From contig CALJKR010000072.1 of assembly GCA_937974555.1 (NCBI GenBank), positions 1 through 64,000 of the forward strand: a DNA stretch of 64,000 nucleotides, written 5' to 3'. Under the pieces are notes generated by a model. That model was not told where the DNA came from. It did no database searches and worked only from the letters and a program-made list of their open reading frames with translations. The position numbers and the translations under genes are program-made. Below, in pieces: positions 1-8,219 of this stretch. Position 1 is the first letter of the stretch. Each line of letters starts with the position of its first letter. This stretch comes from an uncultured Flavobacteriales bacterium (GTDB taxonomy: Bacteria > Bacteroidota > Bacteroidia > Flavobacteriales_D > Sanyastnellaceae).

Positions 1-860
1 ATACCCGTAAGCAAGAGCAAAACCAATATCTGGGCATTTTGAGGAATCAAATTCAAGACTCCTGACCAAAAGGAAGTTGCATGGTTCATAACCAATAAGT
101 AGGCAGTTATCGCGATGATCACTGAAGCTATGGCACTTGCCATGGCCGCCATCACAGCGCTTTTTCGCGCTTCTCGTTCTTGGTTTACACCTGTAAAGCG
201 CGAGGTTTCCATACTTCCCCCATCCATTTGTTGTGTCGCCCACCATTGAAATCCCAAGTAAAATAACCAGTGATTCCATCCGGATGTATCATGGGGAAAT
301 AGATCCCTCCAATGGACCGATGTTGTATTGGATTTCAATGGAATAATGATCCAAAAAATAAGTGAGAGGATGAGGATGAAATACAACACCATGATGATGA
401 AATCCCACTTCACCTGAAACTCTAGCGTGTTGAACCACATCATAACCATTAAAGCAATTCCTACAAGTACAAAAGTGGCGTTTAATGGAAGACCGGTAAA
501 GTTGCACAGAAGATTGGAGTATGTAATGAGGCCCAAAGCCATCAGAAAGCTGCAAACCAAAAAACCGACGTAAATTCTTCGGAAGTGAAATAAGAATTGT
601 CCACCCTTGCCCGGGAATCGCTTTAAATAAAAATGATTGTCATTGGGAAGTTGTAGCTTTTGCCAAAGCGGCGCAAAGAGCAAAGGGATGATGAAAGAGC
701 CCTGGATGCCTGCCCAAAAGAACCACATTCCAGACCAACCCGAGGATTGAATCATTTCAAAATACAGTTGACCTTGGAAAAAGGACTGGGAAATAATAAA
801 AAGAGAAACCCCTGATAACCACCAGGGGATTCTACTTTTAAATTGAAAAATAGACTGCAT
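1..860 (-). CDS. Sodium:solute symporter (SSS family), C-terminus outside the window
   Basis: The reading frame opens with ATG at 860 and stays open to the window edge, so about 286 N-terminal residues are visible and the C-terminus is missing. The protein has repeated hydrophobic segments. It also carries the stretch GWNHWLFYLGFQWWATQQMD followed by GGSMETSRF and the charged EREARKSA, which matches the W-W...DGG...R/K-rich loop of Na+/solute symporters of Bacteroidota. It would sit in the inner membrane and couple Na+ entry to uptake of an organic solute; the substrate cannot be read from sequence. It follows the glycosyltransferase at 875-2362 by 14 bases on the same strand, so the two are probably co-transcribed. 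The family call is fairly firm; the substrate is unknown. Confidence 0.75.
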   Translation of the reverse strand, partial: MQSIFQFKSRIPWWLSGVSLFIISQSFFQGQLYFEMIQSSGWSGMWFFWAGIQGSFIIPLLFAPLWQKLQLPNDNHFYLKRFPGKGGQFLFHFRRIYVGFLVCSFLMALGLITYSNLLCNFTGLPLNATFVLVGIALMVMMWFNTLEFQVKWDFIIMVLYFILILSLIFWIIIPLKSNTTSVHWRDLFPHDTSGWNHWLFYLGFQWWATQQMDGGSMETSRFTGVNQEREARKSAVMAAMASAIASVIIAITAYLLVMNHATSFWSGVLNLIPQNAQILVLLLLTG

Positions 861-874
861 GACAGTCTTAATAT

Positions 875-2362
875 TTAACCGCGCTTGGCGTGTTTGAAGC
901 TATAATAAGTGACAAAGAAATAGCCGATGGTCAACATCAAATGGAATGGGAACAAACCGAAATCAACATAATAGAAGGCCAAAACCAAACCAGTCATGAA
1001 ATACAATACCATAAAGGCCTCTACAAAAGTCAGAGGAGCAATCTTAACGGCACGGTACTTTTTATCGGTCCAGGTTCCTTTTTTACCAGTGGAAATAGCA
1101 AATTTGGGTGTTCGAACAAATGCCGATTTTTTCCCTGTTAAACCCTCCATTACCGCAACAGCGTTGTGCAAGCTCAATCCCATAGAAACCGAAAGGAATG
1201 CAGGAAAATCAATTACAAAACGTCCAAATTTTTGGAAAAATGGTGCAGGGGGTCTACTTACCCAGTAGAAGTAAGCCAAAATGAAGAAGCTGGCCAAGAA
1301 AGCGGTGGCAGCCAGGAATAAATTTTGAATCAATTGGTTTTCTTCAAATTCATTTTTTATAATCAACATGGGAAGACTCAATAAAGAACACCCCAAAATG
1401 GATAAGAAAACGACGGAGTTCAACAAGTGGAAGGCACCGTGTACCTTGGTTCCAAAAGATAGGTTTTTGGCTTTTACCACCTTACCCATGTTCTTCATTG
1501 TACATTCCGCAGCGCCCTTGGTCCAACGGAATTGTTGCGCTTTTAGCGCGTTCATTTCTGCTGGTAATTCAGCTGGAGATCCAATTTCTGGAAGGTATAC
1601 AAATTCCCATCCTTTCAATTGCGCGCGATAGCTCAAATCCAAGTCCTCTGTGATGGTATCGCTTTCCCAACCTCCAGCATCCGCAATGGTAGATTTACGC
1701 CATACACCAGCAGTACCGTTGAAATTGATAAAGTGATGGTCCATGTTTCTACCCATTTGCTCAACGGTAAAATGGGCATCTAAACCAAATGCTTGCAAAC
1801 GTGTAAGCAAAGAATAATCTTCGTTCAAATGTTCCCAACGGGTTTGAACAACTCCTACTTTGTCATGCAAGTAAAAGAAAGGAATGGTTTGACGCAAGAA
1901 GTCCACACGTGGAATGAAGTCGGCATCAAAAATCCCAACAAATTCACCCTTACAAAACTCTAAACCATAGGCCAAAGCACCGGCTTTGAATCCTGTATTT
2001 TTTTCGCGTTTGATTTGAACTATATCAATGCCTTTGGCTTGCCATTCTTCAACCTTTTTACGTCCCACTTCTAACGATTCATCGGTACTATCATCGAGCA
2101 ATTGAATTTCCAATTTGTCCTTGGGATAATCAAATGCACAAACGGCGTCAATCAAACGCTCAATAACATACAATTCATTGTATACGGGAAGTTGAATGGT
2201 GACGTGAGGCCATTCATTGTCAGCGATAACAGGCTTTTGAAGTTTGCGACGATAGCTTCTTGTGAATTGAATAGCCAAGTTCAATTGAACCAAACTGTAC
2301 AAGAAAATAAAAACCAAACAAACGCCATAAAGGGCAAGTGCGGTGTAAGCTAAATTTTCCAA
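875..2362 (-). CDS. Family 2 glycosyltransferase, cellulose-synthase-like, membrane bound
   Basis: This 495-residue protein starts with a transmembrane segment (about residues 5-30), followed by a GT-A catalytic domain. The processive GT2 signatures are present: DDSTD at residues 90-94, FDADF (D146, D148), TEDLDLSYR near residue 240 and the QxxRW motif as QQFRW near residue 280. Several membrane spans follow (about 310-420 and 450-490). Such enzymes use a nucleotide-sugar at the cytoplasmic face to build a polysaccharide or glycolipid. No BcsB, PilZ or other cellulose subunit is nearby, so the product is open and a glycolipid is as likely as a polymer. A TACTTTTG element at 2389-2396 lies 26 bases before the ATG. 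The symporter gene follows directly. Confidence 0.85.
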   Translation of the reverse strand: MENLAYTALALYGVCLVFIFLYSLVQLNLAIQFTRSYRRKLQKPVIADNEWPHVTIQLPVYNELYVIERLIDAVCAFDYPKDKLEIQLLDDSTDESLEVGRKKVEEWQAKGIDIVQIKREKNTGFKAGALAYGLEFCKGEFVGIFDADFIPRVDFLRQTIPFFYLHDKVGVVQTRWEHLNEDYSLLTRLQAFGLDAHFTVEQMGRNMDHHFINFNGTAGVWRKSTIADAGGWESDTITEDLDLSYRAQLKGWEFVYLPEIGSPAELPAEMNALKAQQFRWTKGAAECTMKNMGKVVKAKNLSFGTKVHGAFHLLNSVVFLSILGCSLLSLPMLIIKNEFEENQLIQNLFLAATAFLASFFILAYFYWVSRPPAPFFQKFGRFVIDFPAFLSVSMGLSLHNAVAVMEGLTGKKSAFVRTPKFAISTGKKGTWTDKKYRAVKIAPLTFVEAFMVLYFMTGLVLAFYYVDFGLFPFHLMLTIGYFFVTYYSFKHAKRG

Positions 2363-2388
2363 TGAATGTAAATTAAAAGGTTAAGCCG

Positions 2389-2396
2389 CAAAAGTA
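2389..2396 (-). promoter_or_regulatory. Bacteroidota-type -7 element (TACTTTTG) before the glycosyltransferase gene
   Basis: On the minus strand TACTTTTG fits the TAnnTTTG consensus of the Bacteroidota housekeeping promoter and lies 26 bases before the ATG at 2362. I see no convincing upstream -33 TTG/TTTG box, so this is a consensus match only. Confidence 0.4.
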
Positions 2397-2398
2397 AA

Positions 2399-3151
2399 TC
2401 AATTCTGTTGGATTTGGTTGATTCTATTCAGGATACCTCCCCACAATTTTAATCTTTGTTGATAGCCCCATTCAATGATTTCTTCCACTTGTTGTTTTTT
2501 GATTGGATCTCCTTGGATGAGTTCCGCTGTCATCTGCTCTGAAAGTTGTCCATGATGATCACCATCCAATTCAATGTGTCGCTTAAGGTAATACACAAAA
2601 GTATCCAAAGAGGCTCCCGTATTTTGTAGACCCTCCACCATTGAAATAAACATTCCAGGAATTAAATCTTCTCTTCCATAAGTGAATAGAGCCGCTCTTT
2701 CATGAATGGACTTATCTTGAATTTGTTCCATTGTCGCCAAAACAAAGTGCCGGGCTTCTTCTGGAGCTTCCGACGCGTTCAAAGCGTCATTGACGCTAAA
2801 TCCTTGACGAATCAGATCGATAAAATGGCGGATCACTTTTGTATTGGCGCCACATTGATCCATGGCTTTCAAATACAATTCAAAGTGACTGATGTAACCT
2901 CCATCAGGGTCTAAGTCGCTCTCTTCTCCCAAGACAATTTCGTTGATGAAAAAGCGGGTAGTGGGAGATCCCACGGGTATCCATGGATGCGACATTCCTG
3001 TCAAATCTCTTTGCAATGATTTAAGTAGTGACATAAAATCCCAAACTGCAAATACATGAGATTCCATAAAAATATGAATGTCCTGCAATGAGGACATTCT
3101 GTTGTACATCGGATGATGCACCAATTGTTCTTTAGAAGTTGTGGCTAACAT
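2399..3151 (-). CDS. DUF3050 family protein, heme-oxygenase-like fold predicted
   Basis: The 250-residue protein has the DUF3050 hallmark near its N-terminus, FMESHVFAVWDFMSLLKSLQ (about residues 28-47). Acid and histidine clusters follow at EIVLGEESD (71-79), SHFELY (88-93) and HIELDGDHHG (192-201). The family is all-helical and has been placed with heme-oxygenase-like folds; no function is established to my knowledge. The conserved E/H/D set spread over three helices resembles metal-ligand patterns of heme-oxygenase-like diiron enzymes, which is my inference. No signal peptide is visible, so it is probably cytoplasmic. It has its own gap on both sides and no obvious pathway partners. Confidence 0.75.
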   Translation of the reverse strand: MLATTSKEQLVHHPMYNRMSSLQDIHIFMESHVFAVWDFMSLLKSLQRDLTGMSHPWIPVGSPTTRFFINEIVLGEESDLDPDGGYISHFELYLKAMDQCGANTKVIRHFIDLIRQGFSVNDALNASEAPEEARHFVLATMEQIQDKSIHERAALFTYGREDLIPGMFISMVEGLQNTGASLDTFVYYLKRHIELDGDHHGQLSEQMTAELIQGDPIKKQQVEEIIEWGYQQRLKLWGGILNRINQIQQN

Positions 3152-3200
3152 AAGATTGATTTCTAGGCGAAACTAGAAGAGCAAACATTAAACAGAAAAA

Positions 3201-3953
3201 TTATCTTCCTTCAACATGAAGAATACGGGTGTATTTTTTCATGGAGCGCAAAGTAATAAAGATGATAAAAGTAATGATCACAGCATTTAACCAAAAGGGT
3301 GTAATGATGTGTTCCCAATCTGTAAAACCAAAATGCATATAATTTTTGAAGACGTCCAAAAGCGCCATCGAGAAGAAAATTGCGAAGAAGCCATTGTATT
3401 CTCTTTTTAATACATTTTTCAAAGAGAATTGCCAAGTTGGCGACTTCCATTTGGAAAGTGCGGGAATAAAAGCGGGGGTTTTGGCAGCCCAATCCAAATA
3501 CACTTGACCAAATTTTCCACGCAAAAAGAACTCTTCAGCAAACATGATGCGCTCGTAATAAATCCAGTACATCAAGCAACAGGTTAAAGTGAACCACCAA
3601 TTGCCCACGTAAATGATGATACCCAACCACATGAAAAAGTTACCCAAGTACAACGGATGTCTCACTGTGCTGTAAATCCCTGTTGAATTTAAAACCTCTG
3701 CAACCTGTCCCTCTTTGGTATTTCTACCTGATGTCCCCCGGGGAACATAGCCAATGGCAATGGCACGAATCAATAAACCCAATAATGAAATGGCGATACA
3801 TATCAATGCAGTAGTTTCATCAAATACAGCCAAATGTTCGTCCCAACCCATTCCGATCACAACGGAGGCCATGGCGTATAGAGCCAATGGAAAGTAGGAT
3901 CTTCCTTTAAATAACCAATTACCGGTTTTGTCTAATTCTTCAATTAATGCCAT
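3201..3953 (-). CDS. Isoprenylcysteine carboxyl methyltransferase / phospholipid methyltransferase family membrane protein
   Basis: This 250-residue multi-span membrane protein has a core VRHPLYLGNFFMWLG (about residues 97-111). Further on is EEFFLRGKFGQVYLDW, the RHPxYxG...EExxLxxxFGxxYxxY pattern of ICMT-type methyltransferases that bind S-adenosylmethionine at the membrane face. Bacterial members methylate lipids or small lipophilic substrates. The substrate here is unknown and no isoprenoid or lipid A gene adjoins it. Two more hydrophobic segments follow the catalytic part (about 185-240). The ATG at 3953 is only four bases after a TACATTTG promoter element (3958-3965), suggesting a leaderless or nearly leaderless transcript. 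Confidence 0.75.
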   Translation of the reverse strand: MALIEELDKTGNWLFKGRSYFPLALYAMASVVIGMGWDEHLAVFDETTALICIAISLLGLLIRAIAIGYVPRGTSGRNTKEGQVAEVLNSTGIYSTVRHPLYLGNFFMWLGIIIYVGNWWFTLTCCLMYWIYYERIMFAEEFFLRGKFGQVYLDWAAKTPAFIPALSKWKSPTWQFSLKNVLKREYNGFFAIFFSMALLDVFKNYMHFGFTDWEHIITPFWLNAVIITFIIFITLRSMKKYTRILHVEGR

Positions 3954-3957
3954 GTGG

Positions 3958-3965
3958 CAAATGTA
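3958..3965 (-). promoter_or_regulatory. TAnnTTTG element four bases before an ATG
   Basis: Minus-strand TACATTTG is an exact TAnnTTTG match and ends four bases before the methyltransferase start codon at 3953. If transcription begins about 4-7 bases downstream of this element, the mRNA would start at or inside the start codon. Confidence 0.45.
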
Positions 3966-3995
3966 ATCATGAAAGTCAGAAGAAGCGTGATTGAA

Positions 3996-4703
3996 TTATG
4001 GTTGAAGAGCTTTCTTCAAATCTTCTTTTGAAATGACTCCTTCATGACGCCAAAACTCGACACCCTTTTTATAGGCGATCAAGGTGGGTAGGACATTTAC
4101 TTTTTTATCTTGCGGTAATCCCTTGTTCTCATCCACATTGATCTTTTGTATTTTGATGTTCGGCATTTCTCTGACCACCTCTTCCAAAATGGGTTTCATT
4201 TTTTTACAAGGAGCACACCAGGGAGCGTAAAAGTCAACCAAGGTAATTTCGGAATCTTCCAGCAATTTTTTAAATTCTTCATCACTCATTCCATTGCCAC
4301 TAGTAACGGCTCCTTGCAATGGCAGACCGTTTCTGTTCCAAGCCATGATTCCTCCTTTTAATTCTATTACTTCACTAAAGCCTTCTTGTCTAAGTTCTTT
4401 TGCAGCAGAGGCGCTTCGCCCACCAGACAAACAATATATCAAGACAGGCTTGGTTTTATCCAATGATGAGACCTGTCTGTTGTAATCAGATCCGTTGTAA
4501 TCCAGATTTAATGCGCCCTGTATATATCCCCCTTGAAATTCCCCCGGTGTGCGCACATCAATGAGTTGTGCATCTTTTTTGTTTTCGATGAGTTGAGCAA
4601 ACGAATGCGCATCAACTTCATGTATGTAGGAAGATTGACTATTGGTGGTTTGACAGGCAACCAAAAGAAGAACGGCGGATAAGAAGGTATAAAGTTTTTT
4701 CAT
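3996..4703 (-). CDS. Lipoprotein fusing a rhodanese domain to a thioredoxin domain
   Basis: I start this gene at ATG 4703 rather than further upstream because the peptide then begins with a clean lipoprotein signal, MKKLYTFLSAVLLLVAC, with lipid-accepting Cys17. Residues 27-130 are a single rhodanese domain with the active-site loop CLSGGRSA (Cys91) and the RTPGEFQGG motif. Residues 140-235 are a thioredoxin domain with WCAPC (Cys163, Cys166). It is predicted to be anchored on the periplasmic face of a membrane, where it could shuttle sulfane sulfur or reduce disulfides or persulfides. It is divergent from the padR-like gene, and a palindrome lies between them. Both catalytic motifs are intact; the in vivo substrate is unknown. 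Confidence 0.85.
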   Translation of the reverse strand: MKKLYTFLSAVLLLVACQTTNSQSSYIHEVDAHSFAQLIENKKDAQLIDVRTPGEFQGGYIQGALNLDYNGSDYNRQVSSLDKTKPVLIYCLSGGRSASAAKELRQEGFSEVIELKGGIMAWNRNGLPLQGAVTSGNGMSDEEFKKLLEDSEITLVDFYAPWCAPCKKMKPILEEVVREMPNIKIQKINVDENKGLPQDKKVNVLPTLIAYKKGVEFWRHEGVISKEDLKKALQP

Positions 4704-4781
4704 TTGGCAAATATGGAATGCTACCCGTCTTATTTCAGTGATTTTGGATACAAACACAGACAATTTTAAAAAAAAATATAA

Positions 4782-4802
4782 ATACATAAGAATCTTATGT
4801 AT
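4782..4802. promoter_or_regulatory. Inverted repeat (9-3-9), probable PadR operator overlapping a promoter
   Basis: The arms atacataag (4782-4790) and cttatgtat (4794-4802) are exact reverse complements separated by three bases. The right arm overlaps a TATATTTG element (4800-4807) that ends four bases before the padR-like ATG at 4812. A partial third copy, gtcttatgcat, runs into the start codon. The placement fits autorepression by the PadR protein. Confidence 0.55.
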
Positions 4803-4811
4803 ATTTGTCTT

Positions 4812-5156
4812 ATGCATTCAAGTGAGTTATTAAAGGGGACATTAAAAACCCTGGTCATGAAGGTTCTCAAGGAGGAGGGTCGCATGTATGGATACGAATT
4901 GACATTGAAGGTCAAAGAGATTTCGGAAGGAACCATTCAAATTACAGAAGGGGCATTGTATCCCTTGCTCCATGCTTTGGAGATGTCGGGTGAATTAACC
5001 ACGGAAAAGGAAATGATTGGAAAGCGGGTTCGTAAATATTATCAGTTAACCACCCAAGGAAAAAAAGCCACCCAGATTAGGATAAATGAATTAGAGGCTT
5101 TTATTCAAACGGTGCGCATCATTTTGGATTGGGAAAAGGGACAAGCCCATGCGTAG
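4812..5156 (+). CDS. PadR family transcriptional regulator
   Basis: I start this gene at ATG 4812 because the family normally begins M-x-S-S-E-L-L-K-G, which is what follows (MHSSELLKGTLKTLVMKVLK). The 114-residue protein is a compact winged helix: GRMYGYELTLKVKE is the recognition region and EGALYPLLHALEMSGE leads into the wing, all typical of small PadR-s1 repressors. It lacks the long C-terminal helix of large PadR proteins. The next gene, a membrane protein, overlaps its end by eight bases, a common arrangement in which PadR controls a membrane partner. A palindrome over its own promoter suggests autoregulation and perhaps control of the divergent rhodanese-thioredoxin gene. The inducer is unknown. 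Confidence 0.9.
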   Translation: MHSSELLKGTLKTLVMKVLKEEGRMYGYELTLKVKEISEGTIQITEGALYPLLHALEMSGELTTEKEMIGKRVRKYYQLTTQGKKATQIRINELEAFIQTVRIILDWEKGQAHA

Positions 5157-5832
5157 GTTGAAGGACGCAGAAGTAGCGTGGATCGCTTCGCAATTGGATC
5201 TCTACTCGATTTCCGATACAGAATGGAAGGAGAGTTTGTTGGATCATATCTGCTCCTCCATTGAGGAACGAGAGGAATCAACTTCGATAGAAGAGGCATT
5301 TGAATGGGCCAAAGGTCAATTCTTACCTGAAGAATGGAAAACAATAGAAATTAAAATCAAACAAAATATGGAAAATGAAAAAATGAAAACGGTCTTACGC
5401 ACCTTGGGTGGGGTAAGCATTGTAAGTGCAATCTTTTTGGTTACGGGTTCAATATTAAAAATTGCGCATGCTCAGGGAGCTGCCGCGATGCTGTGGTCAG
5501 GGATTGCATTGATGGGAATTATCGGCGGTCCCATATTGGGTTACCTATTATTCAAGGCAGACCAAAAAAAGATGGATTGGTTTTTAATGTTGCTTTTGAC
5601 CTTTTTTGTTGTCCGATTTTCATACGGCGTAATGGCAAGGATACAACATTGGGACAATGCGGCATGGACGATGATATTTTCAATCGCGGGGTTTGTCTTG
5701 GTTTATCTACCCATCAACTTCACGCATGAATGGCGAAAAAGTGAACAAAAATTTCAAGTCATTTGGAAGCATGCCTTGATGCTGATGGTCTGTGTGATGC
5801 TCTTTACTTTGTTCGACCTGCGTGCGATGTAA
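5149..5832 (+). CDS. Membrane protein co-expressed with PadR
   Basis: The 227-residue protein begins with a soluble helical domain (about residues 1-75) that resembles the cytoplasmic prefix domains often found on PadR-linked membrane proteins (MRRLKDAEVAWIASQLDL, DHICSSIEER). Residues 82-227 hold about five or six hydrophobic segments. I do not recognise an enzyme or transporter motif. The start codon lies inside the last codons of the padR gene (ATG at 5149, padR stop at 5154-5156), so translation is probably coupled. In such pairs the membrane protein is usually the target of PadR control and may sense membrane state; that role is inference. Its stop codon directly abuts the convergent aldehyde dehydrogenase stop. 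Confidence 0.7.
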   Translation: MRRLKDAEVAWIASQLDLYSISDTEWKESLLDHICSSIEEREESTSIEEAFEWAKGQFLPEEWKTIEIKIKQNMENEKMKTVLRTLGGVSIVSAIFLVTGSILKIAHAQGAAAMLWSGIALMGIIGGPILGYLLFKADQKKMDWFLMLLLTFFVVRFSYGVMARIQHWDNAAWTMIFSIAGFVLVYLPINFTHEWRKSEQKFQVIWKHALMLMVCVMLFTLFDLRAM

Positions 5833-7182
5833 TCAAAATTGGATAACCTGGGGATAGGTGAAGCTTTGGATACCGGCTTCACCTAACTCCGTTCCAAATC
5901 CAGATTTTTTTAATCCACCAAAAGGCAAATGTGGACTGCTTTTTACAATATTGTTGAAAACGATTATGGGCTCATGAATCAGATCGCTCTTTTTCATCCA
6001 AACTTCGGGATTGGGAGTGTAGATTGAAGTTCCCAATGCATAATGTTCATGTTGTCTCAAAGACAAACATTGTTTCATGTCATTCCAAGGCATCAATACC
6101 ACCAAAGGACCAAAAGTTTCCTCTTGCCACAAAATATTTTTAGGATCATGAACAGCCACGACACCCGGTGTGCAAAGTGCCTGAGAACGCATCATGGGAA
6201 CAATAACCTCAGCTCCTTGGCCAATGCCTAGTTTGTATTGTTTCTCTAAATGCTCGGCAGCATCCACATTAACCAGAGGACCGATGAAAGTTTCCTTGTC
6301 CAGCGGATCTCCAATTTTAAACTGTTTGATTCTTTCCGCAAGCGCAATCTGAATTTCATTCCAACGGGACTCATGCACCAAAATTCTTTTGGCGGCAATG
6401 CAACTCTGTCCGCTATTGTTGAAACGACCCCAAACAATGCCATCAATAACCAAGCGTAGATCAGCGTGTTCATCGACAATCATCGCATTGGATCCGCCCA
6501 ATTCAAGGATTGACATCTTGATGTTTCTTCCCGCCAATGCAGCAACACTTCTTCCCGCAGATTCAGAACCTGTCAAAGAAACACCGCTGACCCCAGGGTG
6601 GGAAAGTACTTCATCCACTTGATGAGAGGCTATCCTTAAAACTTGAAATAAACCTTCATTCATCCACGCTTTTTGAATGGATTCTTCAATCAAGAGCGCG
6701 CAACCGGTTACGTGTTGGCTGTGTTTCAAGAGAACGGTATTGCCTGCAATTAGAGCGGGAATCGCAAAGCGAAAAACCTGCCACATGGGAAAATTCCAGG
6801 GCATAATTCCCAACCAAATGCCATAGGGTTTGCGAAGGATGGTTACTTTTTCTGAGGAGGTCCAAAGTTGTTGGGGAGCCAAATAGGCATGGGCCTTTTC
6901 CGCGTAGTGCAGGCATAAAGAAATACACTTTTCCACTTCGGCAATGCCCTGAGAAAGCGGTTTTCCCATTTCTCGCGCCATCATTTCCGCCCAAACTTCC
7001 TTGTTGTTTTGGATGATGCCAATCAATTGGTGCAAACCATGCACACGTTCTTCCACAGACCATCTTGACCATTTCATTCCCGTCTTTTCTGATAACTTGA
7101 TTTTTTTCAGCAAGTCTTCAGAAGTGTCGTTGTCGTACTTGGCAACGAGGGTTTGGCGGTATGGGTCTATGGAGCGGAGCAT
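5833..7182 (-). CDS. NAD(P)-dependent aldehyde dehydrogenase, succinate-semialdehyde dehydrogenase type
   Basis: The 449-residue protein has all ALDH landmarks: MPWNFPMWQ with catalytic Asn130, the Rossmann glycine motif SLTGSESAGR (202-211), general base Glu227 in LELGG, and nucleophile Cys261 in GQSCIAAKR. Length and motifs are closest to the short succinate-semialdehyde dehydrogenases (Sad/GabD type), which oxidise small semialdehydes to acids in the cytoplasm. The gene starts immediately after the tryptophan 2,3-dioxygenase stop, with no intervening base, so the two are almost certainly co-transcribed. That raises the alternative that it handles an aldehyde from tryptophan breakdown, such as aminomuconate semialdehyde. 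The enzyme class is firm; the substrate is not. Confidence 0.88.
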   Translation of the reverse strand: MLRSIDPYRQTLVAKYDNDTSEDLLKKIKLSEKTGMKWSRWSVEERVHGLHQLIGIIQNNKEVWAEMMAREMGKPLSQGIAEVEKCISLCLHYAEKAHAYLAPQQLWTSSEKVTILRKPYGIWLGIMPWNFPMWQVFRFAIPALIAGNTVLLKHSQHVTGCALLIEESIQKAWMNEGLFQVLRIASHQVDEVLSHPGVSGVSLTGSESAGRSVAALAGRNIKMSILELGGSNAMIVDEHADLRLVIDGIVWGRFNNSGQSCIAAKRILVHESRWNEIQIALAERIKQFKIGDPLDKETFIGPLVNVDAAEHLEKQYKLGIGQGAEVIVPMMRSQALCTPGVVAVHDPKNILWQEETFGPLVVLMPWNDMKQCLSLRQHEHYALGTSIYTPNPEVWMKKSDLIHEPIIVFNNIVKSSPHLPFGGLKKSGFGTELGEAGIQSFTYPQVIQF

Positions 7183-8175
7183 TTATACTTTGAAACCTAA
7201 AGTCTGGTTCAAAGATAATGGAAGCTCAGGCAACAAAGAACGATGAACCATGAAGCTGGTTAATTCAGCAAAACCATTGAATATATAATGCTTCATAGCA
7301 GCTTCGCGCAAATAGCCTTTTCCGGTACTTCCGCCAGTTCCACTGCGCATACCAATCATGCGATGCACCATGTTCATGTGTCTCCATCTCCAAGTGGCCA
7401 GCAATTCGTCAATGTCCAAAAGGTGGTTGATGATGCGATATGGATTTTGAAAAATAGGCATGTCGCGGTACAATGAAATCAGCATAGCGGCCCGTCTTGC
7501 TTTTAAAGACAAGCTTTGACCTTCACCTTCTTGAAAGAACATTTGATCAAACCATTCCATATTGGCTTTTTCTTCGTCCCTCAAAGTGCCTTCATAAATG
7601 CCACGGTAAGATTTCCAAAAATCACCTTCACTGCCAATTTCCTTTCCTTCGAAGAAGGGCATACGAGACAACCATGCATCGATTAGGGCCAATAGAGAAG
7701 TGGTATGAGAGATGTTTTGAATGTGTTGAAGATCTTTTTGATTCAATTGGCTGGTGTAATAAGACTGGCCGTGACGATTTTCCATTTTCAATCCCAAAAT
7801 ACCTTCCAACTCCTTAAACTGAACGCTTTGAAAACCTGACGCGGGACGCAAAAGATCACGAAACTCCAAAAAATCTTGGGGAGTCATGGTTTCCAAAATA
7901 TCGACTTGATGAACCAATACACGCAGGATTTCCACCACGCGGTTCATTCTTCTCACTGATGTTGCAATGTCCGGAGCATTGTCATTGATGCTGGGTGATG
8001 AGAAAATGGAATGAACCGATTTCATTTCAAACAAAATCTGCTTAAACCACAATTCATAGGCTTGGTGAATCACAATAAAAAGCATCTCGTCGTGCGCGTG
8101 CTTTCCCACTTTATCGCTTTCAAGTTCTTGTGCATTGAGCACTTTGTCCAATTGTAAATAAGAAGAATAATACAT
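7183..8175 (-). CDS. kynA: Tryptophan 2,3-dioxygenase
   Basis: This 330-residue heme enzyme opens the indole ring of L-tryptophan with O2 to give N-formylkynurenine, the first step of the kynurenine pathway. Family motifs are clear: HAHDEMLFIVIHQAYELWFK (about residues 26-45), FRDLLRPASGFQS (105-117), and WRWRHMNMVHRMIG followed by TGGSTG. By family analogy His266 in the last segment is the axial heme ligand. It is longer than the compact 280-residue proteobacterial forms. A TAACATTG element lies a few bases before the ATG. The aldehyde dehydrogenase gene abuts its stop codon. Kynurenine formamidase, kynureninase and kynurenine monooxygenase are not in the window. Confidence 0.93.
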   Translation of the reverse strand: MYYSSYLQLDKVLNAQELESDKVGKHAHDEMLFIVIHQAYELWFKQILFEMKSVHSIFSSPSINDNAPDIATSVRRMNRVVEILRVLVHQVDILETMTPQDFLEFRDLLRPASGFQSVQFKELEGILGLKMENRHGQSYYTSQLNQKDLQHIQNISHTTSLLALIDAWLSRMPFFEGKEIGSEGDFWKSYRGIYEGTLRDEEKANMEWFDQMFFQEGEGQSLSLKARRAAMLISLYRDMPIFQNPYRIINHLLDIDELLATWRWRHMNMVHRMIGMRSGTGGSTGKGYLREAAMKHYIFNGFAELTSFMVHRSLLPELPLSLNQTLGFKV

Positions 8176-8219
8176 ATTGCAATGTTAGGGTGTATTGATG
8201 GGATTGATTTTGATTTTTA

